From NCBI RefSeq assembly GCF_019049285.1, contig NZ_JAGMUL010000015.1, forward strand, positions 294,351-358,350: DNA of 64,000 nt, in the 5' to 3' direction. The position numbers and the translations under genes were made by a program. This DNA comes from Streptomyces sp. AC550_RSS872. GTDB lineage: Bacteria > Actinomycetota > Actinomycetes > Streptomycetales > Streptomycetaceae. The notes beneath the pieces are model-generated. The model was given only the letters and a program-made list of their open reading frames with translations. It was not told the DNA's origin and made no database searches. This document shows, piece after piece, positions 35,511 through 44,911 of this stretch (position 1 is the stretch's first letter; the number at the start of each line of letters is the position of its first letter).

Positions 35511-36005
35511 TCAGGCGACGATGCCGCAGTCGTCGATGACGATCTTCGTGCTCGTCGCGCCGGAACGGCTGCCCAGGGCCTCGACCGCCTTGACGACGTC
35601 CTCGCCTTCGACGACCTCACCGAAGACGACGTGCTTACCGTCCAGCCACGGCGTCACCACGGTGGTGATGAAGAACTGCGAGCCGTTGGTGGCCGGGCCC
35701 GCGTTGGCCATGCTGAGCAGGAACGGCCTGTCGTGCTTCAGCTGGAAGTTCTCGTCGGCGAAGGTCTCACCGTAGATGCTCTTGCCACCGGTGCCGTTGC
35801 CGTTGGTGAAGTCGCCGCCCTGCAGCATGAACTCCGGGATGACCCGGTGGAACGGGGAACCCTTGTACCCGAACCCGTGCTGACCGGTCGCCAGCTCACG
35901 GAAGTTGCGTGCCGTCTTGGGCACGACGTCGTCGAACAGCCGGAAGACAATGCGGCCGAGATCCTTGCCACCAGCCGAAACCTTGAAGAACACGTTCTCG
36001 CTCAT
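35511..36005 (-). CDS. cyclophilin-type peptidyl-prolyl cis-trans isomerase
   Basis: A 164-residue cytoplasmic cyclophilin that speeds proline isomerisation during protein folding. The active-site motifs [16 protein letters not shown] and NGSQFFITT are complete, and the length is that of a single-domain enzyme with no signal peptide. MSENVFF is the start; a frame extension upstream is short and not conserved in character. It is monocistronic, ends at a strong hairpin, and is separated by 81 bases from the lipase gene on the same strand. Confidence 0.95.
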   Translation of the reverse strand: MSENVFFKVSAGGKDLGRIVFRLFDDVVPKTARNFRELATGQHGFGYKGSPFHRVIPEFMLQGGDFTNGNGTGGKSIYGETFADENFQLKHDRPFLLSMANAGPATNGSQFFITTVVTPWLDGKHVVFGEVVEGEDVVKAVEALGSRSGATSTKIVIDDCGIVA

Positions 36006-36086
36006 GACCTTGATTCTCCACAAGAGGCGGGCTCAGGTCGAACCGGCGGGGTGTCGCATGCGGCGAACGGGGCCCCGACCGTCGTT

Positions 36087-37076
36087 TCAGCCGCCGAGCA
36101 GGGGCGCCGAGAGACGGCAGTGCACGGGATCGGCATGCGCGGGGTCCAGGGCGTTGAGGACGAGCTGCATGGCGTTGGAGTCGTAGGCGACCGAGATGTG
36201 CTCGGAGAGGTCCTGGGGACAGATGTCCTGGATCGTGATGTTGCGTACCTTCGCGCCCGGCCCCGCCGTGAGGAACTGGTTGTGGTACGGCGTGACGACC
36301 TCGTCGTACCGGGTCGCGATGACCGTGTAGTCCACGCCCGGCTGGGTGTCGCCGCCCCGGTCCAGTCTCCTGTGCACCTCGGACCCCACCATCTGGTCCG
36401 CGTACGCCTGCCCCGCCACGGCGGACACGGTCTGGTTGAGGCCGAGCGCGGTGGTGAGGGTGCCCAGACCGGACACGGTGGCGCCGTGGTTGGACGGGGC
36501 CAGGCCGACGAGCCTGCGCACCTTGTTGCGCGACGGCTTCGCCGGGTTCGTACCCCCTTCGAAGCGCAGGTACCAGCGAGGCAGCACACCGCCGCCCTGG
36601 GAGTGCCCCACCAGGTCGACCTGCCGGGCACCGGTCGCGTCGAGCACCCGGTCGACAAAGCGGGCGATCTCGCGGGCCGAGTCGGGGACATGGCCCGTGG
36701 CCTTGAACGGAATTCCCGGTCTCCCGCCGTAGTTCGGCGCGAAGACGCAGTACCCCTCGTCCTTCAGCAGGGGTGACAGCATGCCCCAGTTCATGTGAGC
36801 GTTCGTCAGGGTCGCGTGCAGCAGGACGACGGGGCGCGGGTGGGCGGCGGTCGGGCGGCACTTCCAGTCATTCGCACCAGGCGGCGGGGCGTCCGGCTGA
36901 AGGGTTCCCCGGATGAGGGCCGCGGGGGCGGCGACGGCCCCCTCGGGCGGGGCCGGGCCGTCGGCCGCGCCCGCGGTGCCCGGGAGACCGAGTGCCAGAG
37001 CCGTGACAGCGCCGATCGTCGCCCACCAGGTGATCAGGCGGGAACGCTGTACAGGCCGGGCAGGGCGATGGGACAT
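36087..37076 (-). CDS. secreted triacylglycerol lipase / alpha-beta hydrolase
   Basis: A 329-residue exported lipase. The N-terminus has a twin-basic start, a hydrophobic core (ITWWATIGAVTALALGLPG) and an AGAADG cleavage site near residue 38. The mature part holds PVVLLHATLTN (oxyanion region), the nucleophile elbow VGHSQGG (Ser159), VIATRYDEVVTPY with the acid, and DLSEHISVAYD with the likely catalytic His. Cys pairs at both ends suggest disulfides. It resembles Streptomyces esterase/lipases that act on extracellular lipids. Confidence 0.9.
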   Translation of the reverse strand: MSHRPARPVQRSRLITWWATIGAVTALALGLPGTAGAADGPAPPEGAVAAPAALIRGTLQPDAPPPGANDWKCRPTAAHPRPVVLLHATLTNAHMNWGMLSPLLKDEGYCVFAPNYGGRPGIPFKATGHVPDSAREIARFVDRVLDATGARQVDLVGHSQGGGVLPRWYLRFEGGTNPAKPSRNKVRRLVGLAPSNHGATVSGLGTLTTALGLNQTVSAVAGQAYADQMVGSEVHRRLDRGGDTQPGVDYTVIATRYDEVVTPYHNQFLTAGPGAKVRNITIQDICPQDLSEHISVAYDSNAMQLVLNALDPAHADPVHCRLSAPLLGG

Positions 37077-37213
37077 ACTTCCGCTCCTCGTCAGGGTCGG
37101 TCACGAACGGACGACCAAGATCCTCGAGGAACGACAGCCGTGGCCGTGGCCGAACCGCACCGGAGACCCCCGTCCGAGTAGCGGCTTTCATTCGTGCGGC
37201 TCTGCCCCGCGGG

Positions 37214-37300
37214 CTACCAGGTCTGCTTCCGTATGACGGCGATGACGCAGCCGTTGGGGTCGCTGAACCGGAAGACCAGGAGGGACCGCTCCTTCAGGCA
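37214..37300 (-). pseudogene. C-terminal scrap of a VOC/glyoxalase-family gene
   Basis: The minus strand reads LLVFRFSDPNGCVIAVIRK and ends QTW-stop, which is the final strand of a vicinal-oxygen-chelate domain (the DPDGN-type turn with the last metal ligand nearby). No start or upstream VOC sequence is present, because the region beyond 37310 belongs to a plus-strand kinase gene. Only about 28 residues remain. Confidence 0.45.
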
Positions 37301-37347
37301 GTGAAAACACGTTGCCGCTCACCGGTCCCGCTGACACGATCGCGGGC

Positions 37348-37908
37348 GTGATCCTCACTTCGCGAACCCGGGACTGTGTGATCGTGACGGGGATGCCGGG
37401 GGCGGGGAAGTCGACCGTGACCCGGCTCATCGCCGAGCGCCTGCCGCACTCGGCCCGGCTCGACGGCGACTTCGTCGGCAGGCTGATCGTCAGCGGTCGT
37501 GTCGGGGCCCTCGGCGAACCCGCCGAAGAGGCGGCGCGGCAGGTGGAGCTGTGCAACCGCAACCTGTGCACCCTGGCGAACAACTTCTCCGACGCGGGCT
37601 TCACGCCCGTGATCGACTGGGTGATTCCCGACCGCGAGCAGCTGGACTTCTTCCTTTCCCTCCTCCCGGCTCGACGCGTCCTGTTCGTCGTCCTCGCGCC
37701 GGGCATCGAGATGTGCCGGTACCGCAACACCATCCGTGATCCACGGGAGCAGTTCGCCTTCGACGGCTACGAGGATCTCGAAGCCCGGATGCGGCGCGAG
37801 CTCGGCGATGCCGGATGGTGGCTGGACAGTGCGGCCCTCACCGCCGAGGAGACCGCCGACCTCATCCTCCGAGAAGCCGGCCGGCACGCCCTGGTGAGCC
37901 GTCTCTGA
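37348..37908 (+). CDS. P-loop ATPase/kinase of unknown substrate
   Basis: A 186-residue AAA_33-like P-loop protein: Walker A GMPGAGKSTV at about residue 17, an Asp in the second strand (RLDGDFVG), and ARRVLFVVLAP as the Walker B-side strand. RYRNTIRDPREQF then resembles the lid of small-molecule kinases. It belongs with the chloramphenicol-phosphotransferase/zeta-toxin-like kinases. No antitoxin is adjacent, so a toxin role is unlikely. GTG 37348 is preferred to the upstream TTG because codon character begins there. Confidence 0.75.
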   Translation: MILTSRTRDCVIVTGMPGAGKSTVTRLIAERLPHSARLDGDFVGRLIVSGRVGALGEPAEEAARQVELCNRNLCTLANNFSDAGFTPVIDWVIPDREQLDFFLSLLPARRVLFVVLAPGIEMCRYRNTIRDPREQFAFDGYEDLEARMRRELGDAGWWLDSAALTAEETADLILREAGRHALVSRL

Positions 37909-38087
37909 CAGCCGTCCCACGGATGAGGAACGGCCTGACAGCTGACAATGCCTGCGGTCGGACCGCGTGAAACCCGTGAGGCTGGGGACTTGGCGGTTAG
38001 GCCGGGCTGAGCTGCGTTCCCTTGGGGGCCGGCCCGGCCAGGCTCCTCTGGTTCAGACCACGTGCCGGGGGAGCCGCCCGCCGCGGG

Positions 38088-38678
38088 TCAGTACAGGCTG
38101 CCGTACTCACAGATCCGGCGGGCGACCTCACGGAGCTTGACGTTGTGCTCCTGCGAGTATCGGCGCAGCGTGTCGAATGCCTGCTTCTCGGTGAGGTGGT
38201 GGCTGCCCATGAGGATGCCCATGGCCTCGCCGATCATGTGCCGGGTGGCGACGGCGCGTTCCATCTGGGAATGCGTGCGCGCGCTCGAGAAGGCGACGGC
38301 GGCGTGGGAGGCGAGCAGCCAGCCGGCCAGCTCGCTGACCTCGGTGAACGCGCCCGGCTTGCGGGAGTAGACGTTCAGCGCGCCGAGCTCTTCGTCCTCC
38401 GTGTACAGCAGGAAGCCCATCATGCTGCCCACCCCGAGCTGATGGGCCTGAGGCGCGAAATCCGGCCACCGCGGCTGTTCCCGGGTGAAGTCCGGAATAC
38501 GGAAGACCCGCTCGCCCTCCCTGGTACGGGCGGCGTCGAAGCACGGCCCCTCGCTCAACCGCTCCTGAAGCCGGTCACTCGCCGTGACCAGCTCGTCAGT
38601 GGGCGCCAGCGTGAGCCCAGTCCATCGCGTCCTCCACCTCTCGGTGCGCCGGGTCCAGTCGTCCACCCGGCATGTCAC
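38088..38678 (-). CDS. GAF-ANTAR regulator, probably N-terminally truncated
   Basis: The C-terminal part (about residues 140-196) is a complete ANTAR RNA-binding domain: ATRHMIGEAMGILMGSHHLT and AFDTLRRYSQEHNVKLREVA. The preceding GAF domain begins only at LAPTDELVTASDRLQERL, which normally lies about 60 residues into the domain. The 25 residues before it (Trp/Arg-rich) do not resemble GAF. I judge that a 5' part was lost or replaced, so the protein may be produced but would have a defective sensor. ANTAR proteins act as antiterminators; the target is not visible. Confidence 0.6.
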   Translation of the reverse strand: MTCRVDDWTRRTERWRTRWTGLTLAPTDELVTASDRLQERLSEGPCFDAARTREGERVFRIPDFTREQPRWPDFAPQAHQLGVGSMMGFLLYTEDEELGALNVYSRKPGAFTEVSELAGWLLASHAAVAFSSARTHSQMERAVATRHMIGEAMGILMGSHHLTEKQAFDTLRRYSQEHNVKLREVARRICEYGSLY

Positions 38679-38965
38679 GCAAGCCTTGCAGCAGGTGGGG
38701 GAGGGGCTTGGGGCAACCTGGTCGGGTCACGGCTCGGCCGGGTGGGTGTCACGCCGCATCGCCCGCCGGCACGAGTGGCCGGCAGGCCAGGGGGCGGAGC
38801 TCCTCGCCGCGGGGCTGTGTCACGAGGACCAGCTCATGAAGCACGCTCACCCATGGAGACACCGGGAACCCTTCCAGCGGTCATCGCCCGAACCCTGCGA
38901 ACTCCTCTCAGACCCCCTGGTACAACCTCCGGTCGGCTCACCTGTCCAACTCATCGGGGGTGTTC

Positions 38966-40462
38966 ATGGGAGTGGAACAGCAAATCGCCTTCTTCCTGCG
39001 GGAGTTGAAGGACGGCGACACCTGGCGGCGAGCGGCCGCGGCGAAAGGCCTGGGCAGGGTCGGACGGGACGAGCACGCGTGGGTGCTCGTCGCATCGGCC
39101 GATGACCGGACGCCCGAGGTGCGGGAGGCCGTGGCCGTGGGGCTCGGCCGACTGGGGGTCGCCGAGGCGGGCCGTGTGGTGCTGCCCGCCCTGATGGACG
39201 ACGAGGACCCGTGGGTACGGCGCCGGGCCTCGCGTGCCGCCATCCTGCTCGGGCTCGACTGCCCGGCGATCGTGGACGCCCACACGCGCCTGCTCCGCGA
39301 TCCTGACCGGCACCTGCGGATCAACGCCCTCGATGGCTTGGAAGCCCTGGGCGTGCCGGGGCACGTGCCCGCGCTTGTGGCCCTTCTGGGCGACCCGGAT
39401 CCAGCCGTGTGGGGACGCGCCCGCGTCCTGCTGTACCGCCTCCGGGACGACCCGGCCGTCCGCGCCGAGGTGGTGCGTACGGCCGAGCAGGGCGCGGGCG
39501 ACGCTCGCGTGCGGGCTCTCGAACTGCTTCCCGCGCAGTGGACCGGCCGCCTCCATGACGCGCTGGTCGCGGGGCTCCACGATGCATCCGCCCAGGTGCG
39601 CAGCGCGGTGGCCGCCCGGTTGTTCGACGTCGAGGCCACCCGGACGCGGGACGCCTTGGTCGAGGCGCTGGAGGCGGAGCGGGAGGCGAGCGTCGCGGCC
39701 GCGCTGCTGCGTGGGCTCGGTCGGCGCGGCGAGGATCGCGTGGCAGGGCCCGCGACACGATGGCTCGGCGATGCCGCCGCCGGTCCCTCGGCCGCGTATG
39801 CGCTGGGAGCCGCCGCGACCCGGGCCGCGGTCGGGGTGCTGCGTACGGCCGTCAACGACCTCGCGCTGCCCGGTCGTACCCGTGCGGCGGTCGCGAAAGC
39901 CATCGGGCAGGCGGGCCGGTGGGACGCCGTCTGGCTGCTGCTTCCGCTGCTGGACGACGTCGACGGCGAGGTGCGCGCGGGTGCGGTCGACGGCCTGGAC
40001 GCGCTGGTGGACGACGGGCTCCGACCCTGGGAACGCCGTTCCGTGGCCGGGGCGTTGGTGGCCCACCTCGCCGCCGACCCCACCACGGTCTGGAAGACGC
40101 ACAACGCGCTGATCGGCCTCGCGGAAGCCCTGCCCGGCCTACGGCGGATCGTGGACCGGACCCCTACGGCCGAGGTCCGGGCCGCCGCGCTCTCGCTCCT
40201 CGACACGCACAACGCGACCGACGACGACACCGGAGCCGACCTGGCCCGGTTCGTTCACGCCCTGGACGACCCGGACGAGACGGTCCGCTTCCACGCCACG
40301 GAAGGACTGGCCCACTGGCTGGCGGACACCAGGACACGGCCCCCGGACCAGGAGCGGTTGCGCGCCCGGCTCAGCGCCCTCGCCTCGGACGACTCGGAAA
40401 CGGCACCGGCCCGCGCGGCGGCGGACGAGGCGCTTCGAGCGCTGGACGACCGCCGCCTCTGA
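38966..40462 (+). CDS. large HEAT-repeat protein
   Basis: A 498-residue protein consisting of about 14 HEAT/PBS-lyase repeats from end to end, for example RRAAAAKGLGRVGRDEHA, VREAVAVGLGRLGVAEA, LRINALDGLEALGVPGH and VRAGAVDGLDALVDDG. No catalytic site or signal is seen, so it is presumably a cytoplasmic scaffold. The ATG six bases after a GTG is taken as start. It is convergent with a decayed permease fragment and is the third HEAT protein in the window. Confidence 0.85.
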   Translation: MGVEQQIAFFLRELKDGDTWRRAAAAKGLGRVGRDEHAWVLVASADDRTPEVREAVAVGLGRLGVAEAGRVVLPALMDDEDPWVRRRASRAAILLGLDCPAIVDAHTRLLRDPDRHLRINALDGLEALGVPGHVPALVALLGDPDPAVWGRARVLLYRLRDDPAVRAEVVRTAEQGAGDARVRALELLPAQWTGRLHDALVAGLHDASAQVRSAVAARLFDVEATRTRDALVEALEAEREASVAAALLRGLGRRGEDRVAGPATRWLGDAAAGPSAAYALGAAATRAAVGVLRTAVNDLALPGRTRAAVAKAIGQAGRWDAVWLLLPLLDDVDGEVRAGAVDGLDALVDDGLRPWERRSVAGALVAHLAADPTTVWKTHNALIGLAEALPGLRRIVDRTPTAEVRAAALSLLDTHNATDDDTGADLARFVHALDDPDETVRFHATEGLAHWLADTRTRPPDQERLRARLSALASDDSETAPARAAADEALRALDDRRL

Positions 40463-40475
40463 GGGACAAGGGACA

Positions 40476-40872
40476 TCAGCCCTCCGGCACGGCGTCGCCC
40501 GAGGGTGCGTTGCCACGGCCGTAGTGGTGCGTGGTGAACGTGTGGAGCAGGCCCGTGCCCAGCAGATGTTGACGATCGCGAAGATGCCGTAGGCCAGCGA
40601 GCGCCCCGATGTTCACCGCGAGTCCCCAGCGGCCCAGCGTGAACTCCCCCGCAGGATGCCGGCCCTTGAGCCGGGCCCGCAGCGCGGCCAGGACCACCAT
40701 CCGGAGCGAGGCGTAGATGCCGAGGATCGCGAACGAGACGATGTTGGTGAGGGCGTCCTCGGAGAACAGCGAGGCGAACGCGATGAGCAGCGGCACCACC
40801 GCGGCCACCAGCAGGGCACAGCCGGGGACCGCGCGGGCGTGCGCGAACCGCCGCAGCGGCTGTGCCCGACGA
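40476..40872 (-). pseudogene. APC-family amino-acid permease, C-terminal fragment with frameshift
   Basis: From the right end the minus strand reads LRRFAHARAVPGCALLV, then helices VVPLLIAFASLFSEDALTN and FAILGIYASLRMVVLAALRA, as at the end of APC-type permeases. After VNIGALAG the frame shifts: the expected LAYGIFAIVNILLGTGL continues partly in another frame (about 40570-40600) before HTFTTHHYGRGN. No permease sequence lies upstream of 40872, so eight or so of the twelve helices are missing. It is not functional. Confidence 0.7.
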
Positions 40873-41060
40873 TCATCTCGTCACGGGGAGGTGGGCACAC
40901 GAGGCGGCCGAGTCGACGGCCGCCGCCACCCGGGCGGCGCGCTTCCCGCCGAGCGGCATCCGTATGCCACCGCTGCACATCCCGTACACGACCGCTCCCT
41001 GGCCCCACGCCCCGGTCCTACCGCTGCTGCCCGCCCTGGCGAACCTCGAGAACCGGCTCG

Positions 41061-41594
41061 TCACCCTGCGGTCGGACCTGCGAGCGATGAACGACGGCAC
41101 GCCACTCTGAGGCGCGCATCTGCGTCGCCACCGCCGCACGGGGCGCAGGCCCGGGCGATCGACAGGCTGTTCTCGTACAGGTGATGCCGGGTGATCCGAC
41201 CGTCCTCGACGGTGAGGTGCAGCGCGAACGGCCCCTCGAAGCTCTTGCCCGTGGCGCGTACGGTCCCGGACAAGTGCCCCATCAGCACGGCATCGGTGCC
41301 GTCGACGAGAAAAGTGTCGACGCAGGCGCGCGCGTCCTCGGGGACGGTGTGCTCCGTCAACTCGGTGAACTGGGCGGCGCATTCGGCGGCGGTGGACCGT
41401 GGCCGGATCCACGGGACACCGGGGTTCTCGGCGAGCACCCAGTCGACGTCGTCGGCGAAGAGCGAGACGAGCCGTCCGGTGTCGCCGGCCAGGCGGGCGG
41501 CGACGAACTCCTGCACGACGGACCGGGTGACCTCGGCGACGGACGCCATGGCAGACGCTGAACCGGCCGTGGACGGGGTGCACTTGACGGACAT
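41061..41594 (-). CDS. SnoaL-like / NTF2-fold protein
   Basis: A 177-residue protein of the SnoaL/nuclear-transport-factor-2 fold: VVQEFVAARLAGDTGRLVSLFADDVDW forms the opening helices, ARACVDTFLVDGTDAVLMGH and FALHLTVEDGRITRHHLYEN the sheet. Relatives include small cyclases, isomerases and proteins without known activity. The ATG has GAGGAG nine bases upstream. The C-terminal 25 residues beyond the fold look non-conserved. Confidence 0.82.
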   Translation of the reverse strand: MSVKCTPSTAGSASAMASVAEVTRSVVQEFVAARLAGDTGRLVSLFADDVDWVLAENPGVPWIRPRSTAAECAAQFTELTEHTVPEDARACVDTFLVDGTDAVLMGHLSGTVRATGKSFEGPFALHLTVEDGRITRHHLYENSLSIARACAPCGGGDADARLRVACRRSSLAGPTAG

Positions 41595-41738
41595 GGCGCT
41601 CAGCTCTCCTCGCGGCTGCGGGCGGATTCCGGGGGGACTCGCGTACGCGTCGGCATCGGGTCCGGTGTCGGTGTGCCCGATCCTGCCCGGGGGAGGGGGG
41701 AGCCGTCGATTACCTGGGAGGTCATGGCAGGGGAGGAC

Positions 41739-42368
41739 TCATGGACGCAGGTGGTCCAAGAGTCCGTCGGGCGTGGGGTAGGCGGATTCCTGGGGGAGAA
41801 GCCGCTGGGCGGCGTCCAGGTCCCCGGCCCTCACATGCCGGTGAATCTGGTGCGCGAGGTGCGTGATGTCGGTGATGGAGACCGTCCACGCATCCGCGTA
41901 GCGGTGCGCGGCCTCGCCGGAGAGCCCGAGCTGTAGCGAGCGGTGGTTCAGGGGCCGCAAACGCAGGTCGCGCTCGGGGTCCCATTGGACGCGGGCCGGG
42001 GCCCGTTTCATCTGCCGCTTCCACGCGCTTCGGTCCGAGTGCAGTCCGTGCTCGTAGTGGGACAGACACGCGTGCTCCAACGCCCACTCGAAGCCGTCGC
42101 GGGCGATCTCGACCGCGAGGACGGTTTCCTGGCCCTCCTTGGTGCCCCACCCGCAGCGGTACATCATCCAGAGGAAAGACGGCTTGATCCACGTCATCCG
42201 ATCACGCTTCCAGGCCGCCGGGAATCGGCCGGCACCGGCTGCGGGCAGGCCGATCTCCGTGGCGTAGGCCTGGTAGACGGTGATCGTGGAGTCGGTGTAG
42301 CGGGCGCGGATCTGGTACTTGAGTTCTGACACAGGCACAGCCTGGGACTTCAGTCCGACGCGCGCCAT
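41739..42368 (-). CDS. DUF4291 family protein
   Basis: A 209-residue cytoplasmic protein of the DUF4291 family, recognised from IRARYTDSTITVYQAYATEI, RDRMTWIKPSFLWMMYR (the strongest family signature) and HYEHGLHSDRSAWKR. Its function is unknown; the Trp/Lys/Arg-rich signature suggests nucleic-acid or nucleotide binding. The ATG of MARVGLKSQ is taken as start. Confidence 0.88.
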   Translation of the reverse strand: MARVGLKSQAVPVSELKYQIRARYTDSTITVYQAYATEIGLPAAGAGRFPAAWKRDRMTWIKPSFLWMMYRCGWGTKEGQETVLAVEIARDGFEWALEHACLSHYEHGLHSDRSAWKRQMKRAPARVQWDPERDLRLRPLNHRSLQLGLSGEAAHRYADAWTVSITDITHLAHQIHRHVRAGDLDAAQRLLPQESAYPTPDGLLDHLRP

Positions 42369-42584
42369 CGGATTAACCGGGCCACTTCCCGGAACGGGAA
42401 GATGCGAGTTCCGCAACGGCCGCAGCACGCCGAAGCGCACCGCTCATCCGTACGGCGGAGCGGCCGCACCCCGCTGCCCCCTCGCCCGCGCCGGTCGCCG
42501 GGCAGGCCACGGGCCCCGATGTGAGACTGCTGAACGAGGTGACCGCAACCGTGTCCCGCGGTGCCGGTGAGAGGAGGCGAGGTG

Positions 42585-43760
42585 ATGACGTCGGAGCCCG
42601 GTGACGGTGTGCTGGAGGAGTTCCTCGCCGATCCGGCGAACTCGGCGCTGGACATCTCCACCGCGGTGGCCCGCTGCTGCAAGGCCCTGGGGCTTCAGCA
42701 GGCGGTGATCTACCTCGCCGACCTTCAGCAGCGCCGGCTGATCCCGCTGACCGACGTGTCCAGCGCACTGCCGGTCGACGACTCGCTCGCCGGCTGGACC
42801 TATCGCACCCAGTCCCTGCGCGTGGAGGAGTCCGAGGGCGGCCTGACGACATGGCTCCCGCTGCTGGACGGCGCGGAGCGGCTCGGCGTGCTCGCTGTGC
42901 CTTCCGCCACCCTCACGCCGGCCTCCCTGCGCCGCAGCCGTACGCTCGCCGCGCTGCTCGCCATGATGATCACGTCCAGGCGGGCGTACAAGGAGTCCTT
43001 CGTACGACGGACCCGCACCGAACCGATGCAGTTGCCCGCCGAGATGCTGCGAGCCTTCCTGCCGCCCCGCACGATCGGCACGGCACACGTCGTGTCCACG
43101 GCTCTGCTGGAGCCCGCCTACGAACTCGGCGGTGACGCCTTCGACCACGCCCTCACCGACACCACCCTGCACGCCGCCGTCCTCGACGCCATGGGCCACA
43201 ACCTCGCCTCGGGACTGACCACCGCGGTGTCGCTGTCCGCCTGCCGCAACGCGCGGCGCACCGGGGCCGACCTGCCGGAGCTGGTGGAGAGCGTGGACGA
43301 GGCACTGTCCCGCTGGCTCCCCGACCAGTTCTGCACCGGCGTACTCGCCCAACTGGACCTGGCGAGCGGCGTGCTCCGCTGGACCAGCTGCGGACACCCC
43401 GCGCCCCTGCTCATCCGTGACCAGCGGCTGCTCGTCGACGCCCTGGAGCGGGAGCCCGATCCGCCGATGGGACTGCCGTCCCTGCTGGCCGACTCCTCGC
43501 GGCGGACGCACGAGGTCGCCCTCCAACCAGGCGACCGGGTGCTGCTGTACACCGACGGCGTCACCGAGTCCCGTACCCGGGACGGTGGCCTGTTCGGTCT
43601 GGAGCACTTCGCCGACTACATCATCCGCGCCACCGCCGCGGGCGAACTGGCGCCGGAAACCCTGCGGCGGCTGATCCACTCGATCCTGGACGCCCAGCCC
43701 GGGCGGCTCCGGGACGACGCGACGCTGCTGCTGTTCGAGTGGCGGCCGCCGACGCGGTGA
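42585..43760 (+). CDS. GAF - SpoIIE family protein phosphatase
   Basis: A 391-residue soluble phosphatase: a GAF-like sensor (about 25-145, LQQAVIYLADLQQRRLIPLT) and a SpoIIE/PP2C domain (about 165-390) with GGDAFDHA, LDAMGHNLASG, SCGHPAPLLI and LYTDGVTESR. In the second motif DAMGHG-type residues are largely kept, so activity is likely. It lacks membrane helices and kinase domains, unlike the large sensor near the left edge. The ATG has GAGGAGG seven bases upstream. It would act on a phosphorylated anti-sigma antagonist. Confidence 0.9.
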   Translation: MTSEPGDGVLEEFLADPANSALDISTAVARCCKALGLQQAVIYLADLQQRRLIPLTDVSSALPVDDSLAGWTYRTQSLRVEESEGGLTTWLPLLDGAERLGVLAVPSATLTPASLRRSRTLAALLAMMITSRRAYKESFVRRTRTEPMQLPAEMLRAFLPPRTIGTAHVVSTALLEPAYELGGDAFDHALTDTTLHAAVLDAMGHNLASGLTTAVSLSACRNARRTGADLPELVESVDEALSRWLPDQFCTGVLAQLDLASGVLRWTSCGHPAPLLIRDQRLLVDALEREPDPPMGLPSLLADSSRRTHEVALQPGDRVLLYTDGVTESRTRDGGLFGLEHFADYIIRATAAGELAPETLRRLIHSILDAQPGRLRDDATLLLFEWRPPTR

Positions 43761-43785
43761 CGGCGGGACTCCGGCCGATCTTCTT

Positions 43786-44850
43786 TTAGCCGGGCCTCGC
43801 TTCGAGGAGGGAGAAGGGCTCGGCGTCGGCGAGCGGGGTGCTCGATGTGAGGACGAGGCCGGCCCGACGGCACAGGTCCTGGAAGTCCTGGCGGGTGCGT
43901 TCCCGGCCGCCGAGGTTGACGAGCATGTTGAGGTCGCTCAGGTAGGTGACCGCGTCATCGGCGATGCCGGTCCCGGTGTGGGTGTCGGCGACTTCGGGGA
44001 GCACGGGTTCCACGACGAGGAGGAGGCCGTCGGGCGGGAGGGCGTCGCGGCAGTGGCCGAGGATGGTGACTGCTTGGTCGTCGGTCCAGTCGTGCAGGAC
44101 GCTCTTCATCAGATAGAGGCCGGATCCCTCGGGGACGGAGGTGAAGAAGTCCCCGGCGATCAGGGAACAGCGCTCCTTCAGCCCGTGCCGCTCCAAGGTG
44201 GAGGGGGCTTGGGCCAAGCCCTCGGCGGTGTCGAAGACCACGCCGGTGAGGTGCGGATGCGCGGTGAGTACGCCGGCCAGCAGGGTCGCGTCGCCCCCAC
44301 CGACATCGGTGACGGTGGTGAACCGGCTGAAGTCGTAGGCGTGCGGCAGGGCCGCGGCGGTCTCGGACACAGCCTGGCTCATGGCCGCGTTGAACTCGGC
44401 GGAAAGTTCGGGGCTTTGGCCGAGGTGGCTGAAGAAGTCGGTGCCGAAGACGGTGTCGAAGGCGGGCCGGCCGGTGCGGATGCTGCCATCCAGATGTTCC
44501 CAGGCGCGAACGACGGCCGGTTCGGTGAACACCCGCACGAACGAGGCGACGGAACCGACGTGCTGGCGGTGGAGGAGTGCGCCCGCACCGGTCACCGAGT
44601 AGGCGCCGGGGGTGGGTTCGTTCAGGAGGCCGAGGCTGGTGAGCGCGCGGAGCAGCCGGGTCATGGGCTGCTGCTCGGTTCCGGCCTCGGCGGCGACGTC
44701 GGCGGCGGTGCGCGGTGTGTTGCCGATGCGCTCGACCACCCTCAGCCGGACGGCCGCGCGCAGGGTCTGCGCGGCCATGGTGCCGAAGACGAGCCGGACG
44801 ATCTGGTCACGGTCGGCTGTGCTCGCTGCCGGGGCATCGGATTTCGCCAC
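43786..44850 (-). CDS. O-methyltransferase (acetylserotonin/hydroxyindole-OMT type)
   Basis: A 354-residue two-domain methyltransferase: an N-terminal winged-helix dimerisation domain (about 20-105, VADVAAEAGTEQQPMTRLLRAL), then a SAM domain with DVGGGDATLLAGVL, LMKSVLHDWTDDQ (the catalytic His-Asp region of plant-type small-molecule OMTs) and LLLVVEPVLPE. Such enzymes tailor aromatic secondary metabolites. The GTG start has GAAGGGAAG upstream. It follows the AraC regulator on the same strand by 61 bases, so it is probably its regulated target or operon partner. Confidence 0.88.
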   Translation of the reverse strand: MAKSDAPAASTADRDQIVRLVFGTMAAQTLRAAVRLRVVERIGNTPRTAADVAAEAGTEQQPMTRLLRALTSLGLLNEPTPGAYSVTGAGALLHRQHVGSVASFVRVFTEPAVVRAWEHLDGSIRTGRPAFDTVFGTDFFSHLGQSPELSAEFNAAMSQAVSETAAALPHAYDFSRFTTVTDVGGGDATLLAGVLTAHPHLTGVVFDTAEGLAQAPSTLERHGLKERCSLIAGDFFTSVPEGSGLYLMKSVLHDWTDDQAVTILGHCRDALPPDGLLLVVEPVLPEVADTHTGTGIADDAVTYLSDLNMLVNLGGRERTRQDFQDLCRRAGLVLTSSTPLADAEPFSLLEARPG

Positions 44851-44911
44851 GGATGTCTTCCCTTCCTTCGGTGGGGCCTTCGGTGGGGTCCCGTTTCGGT
44901 ACGGGTGCGCG

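Noticed and set aside
37312..37350. Upstream TTG start for the P-loop kinase
   Set aside because: The added codons do not show coding bias and the GTG gives the usual distance to Walker A.
40862..41110. Plus-strand frame of 82 codons
   Set aside because: It has no ribosome site or family likeness and sits between a permease remnant and a convergent gene; left uncalled.
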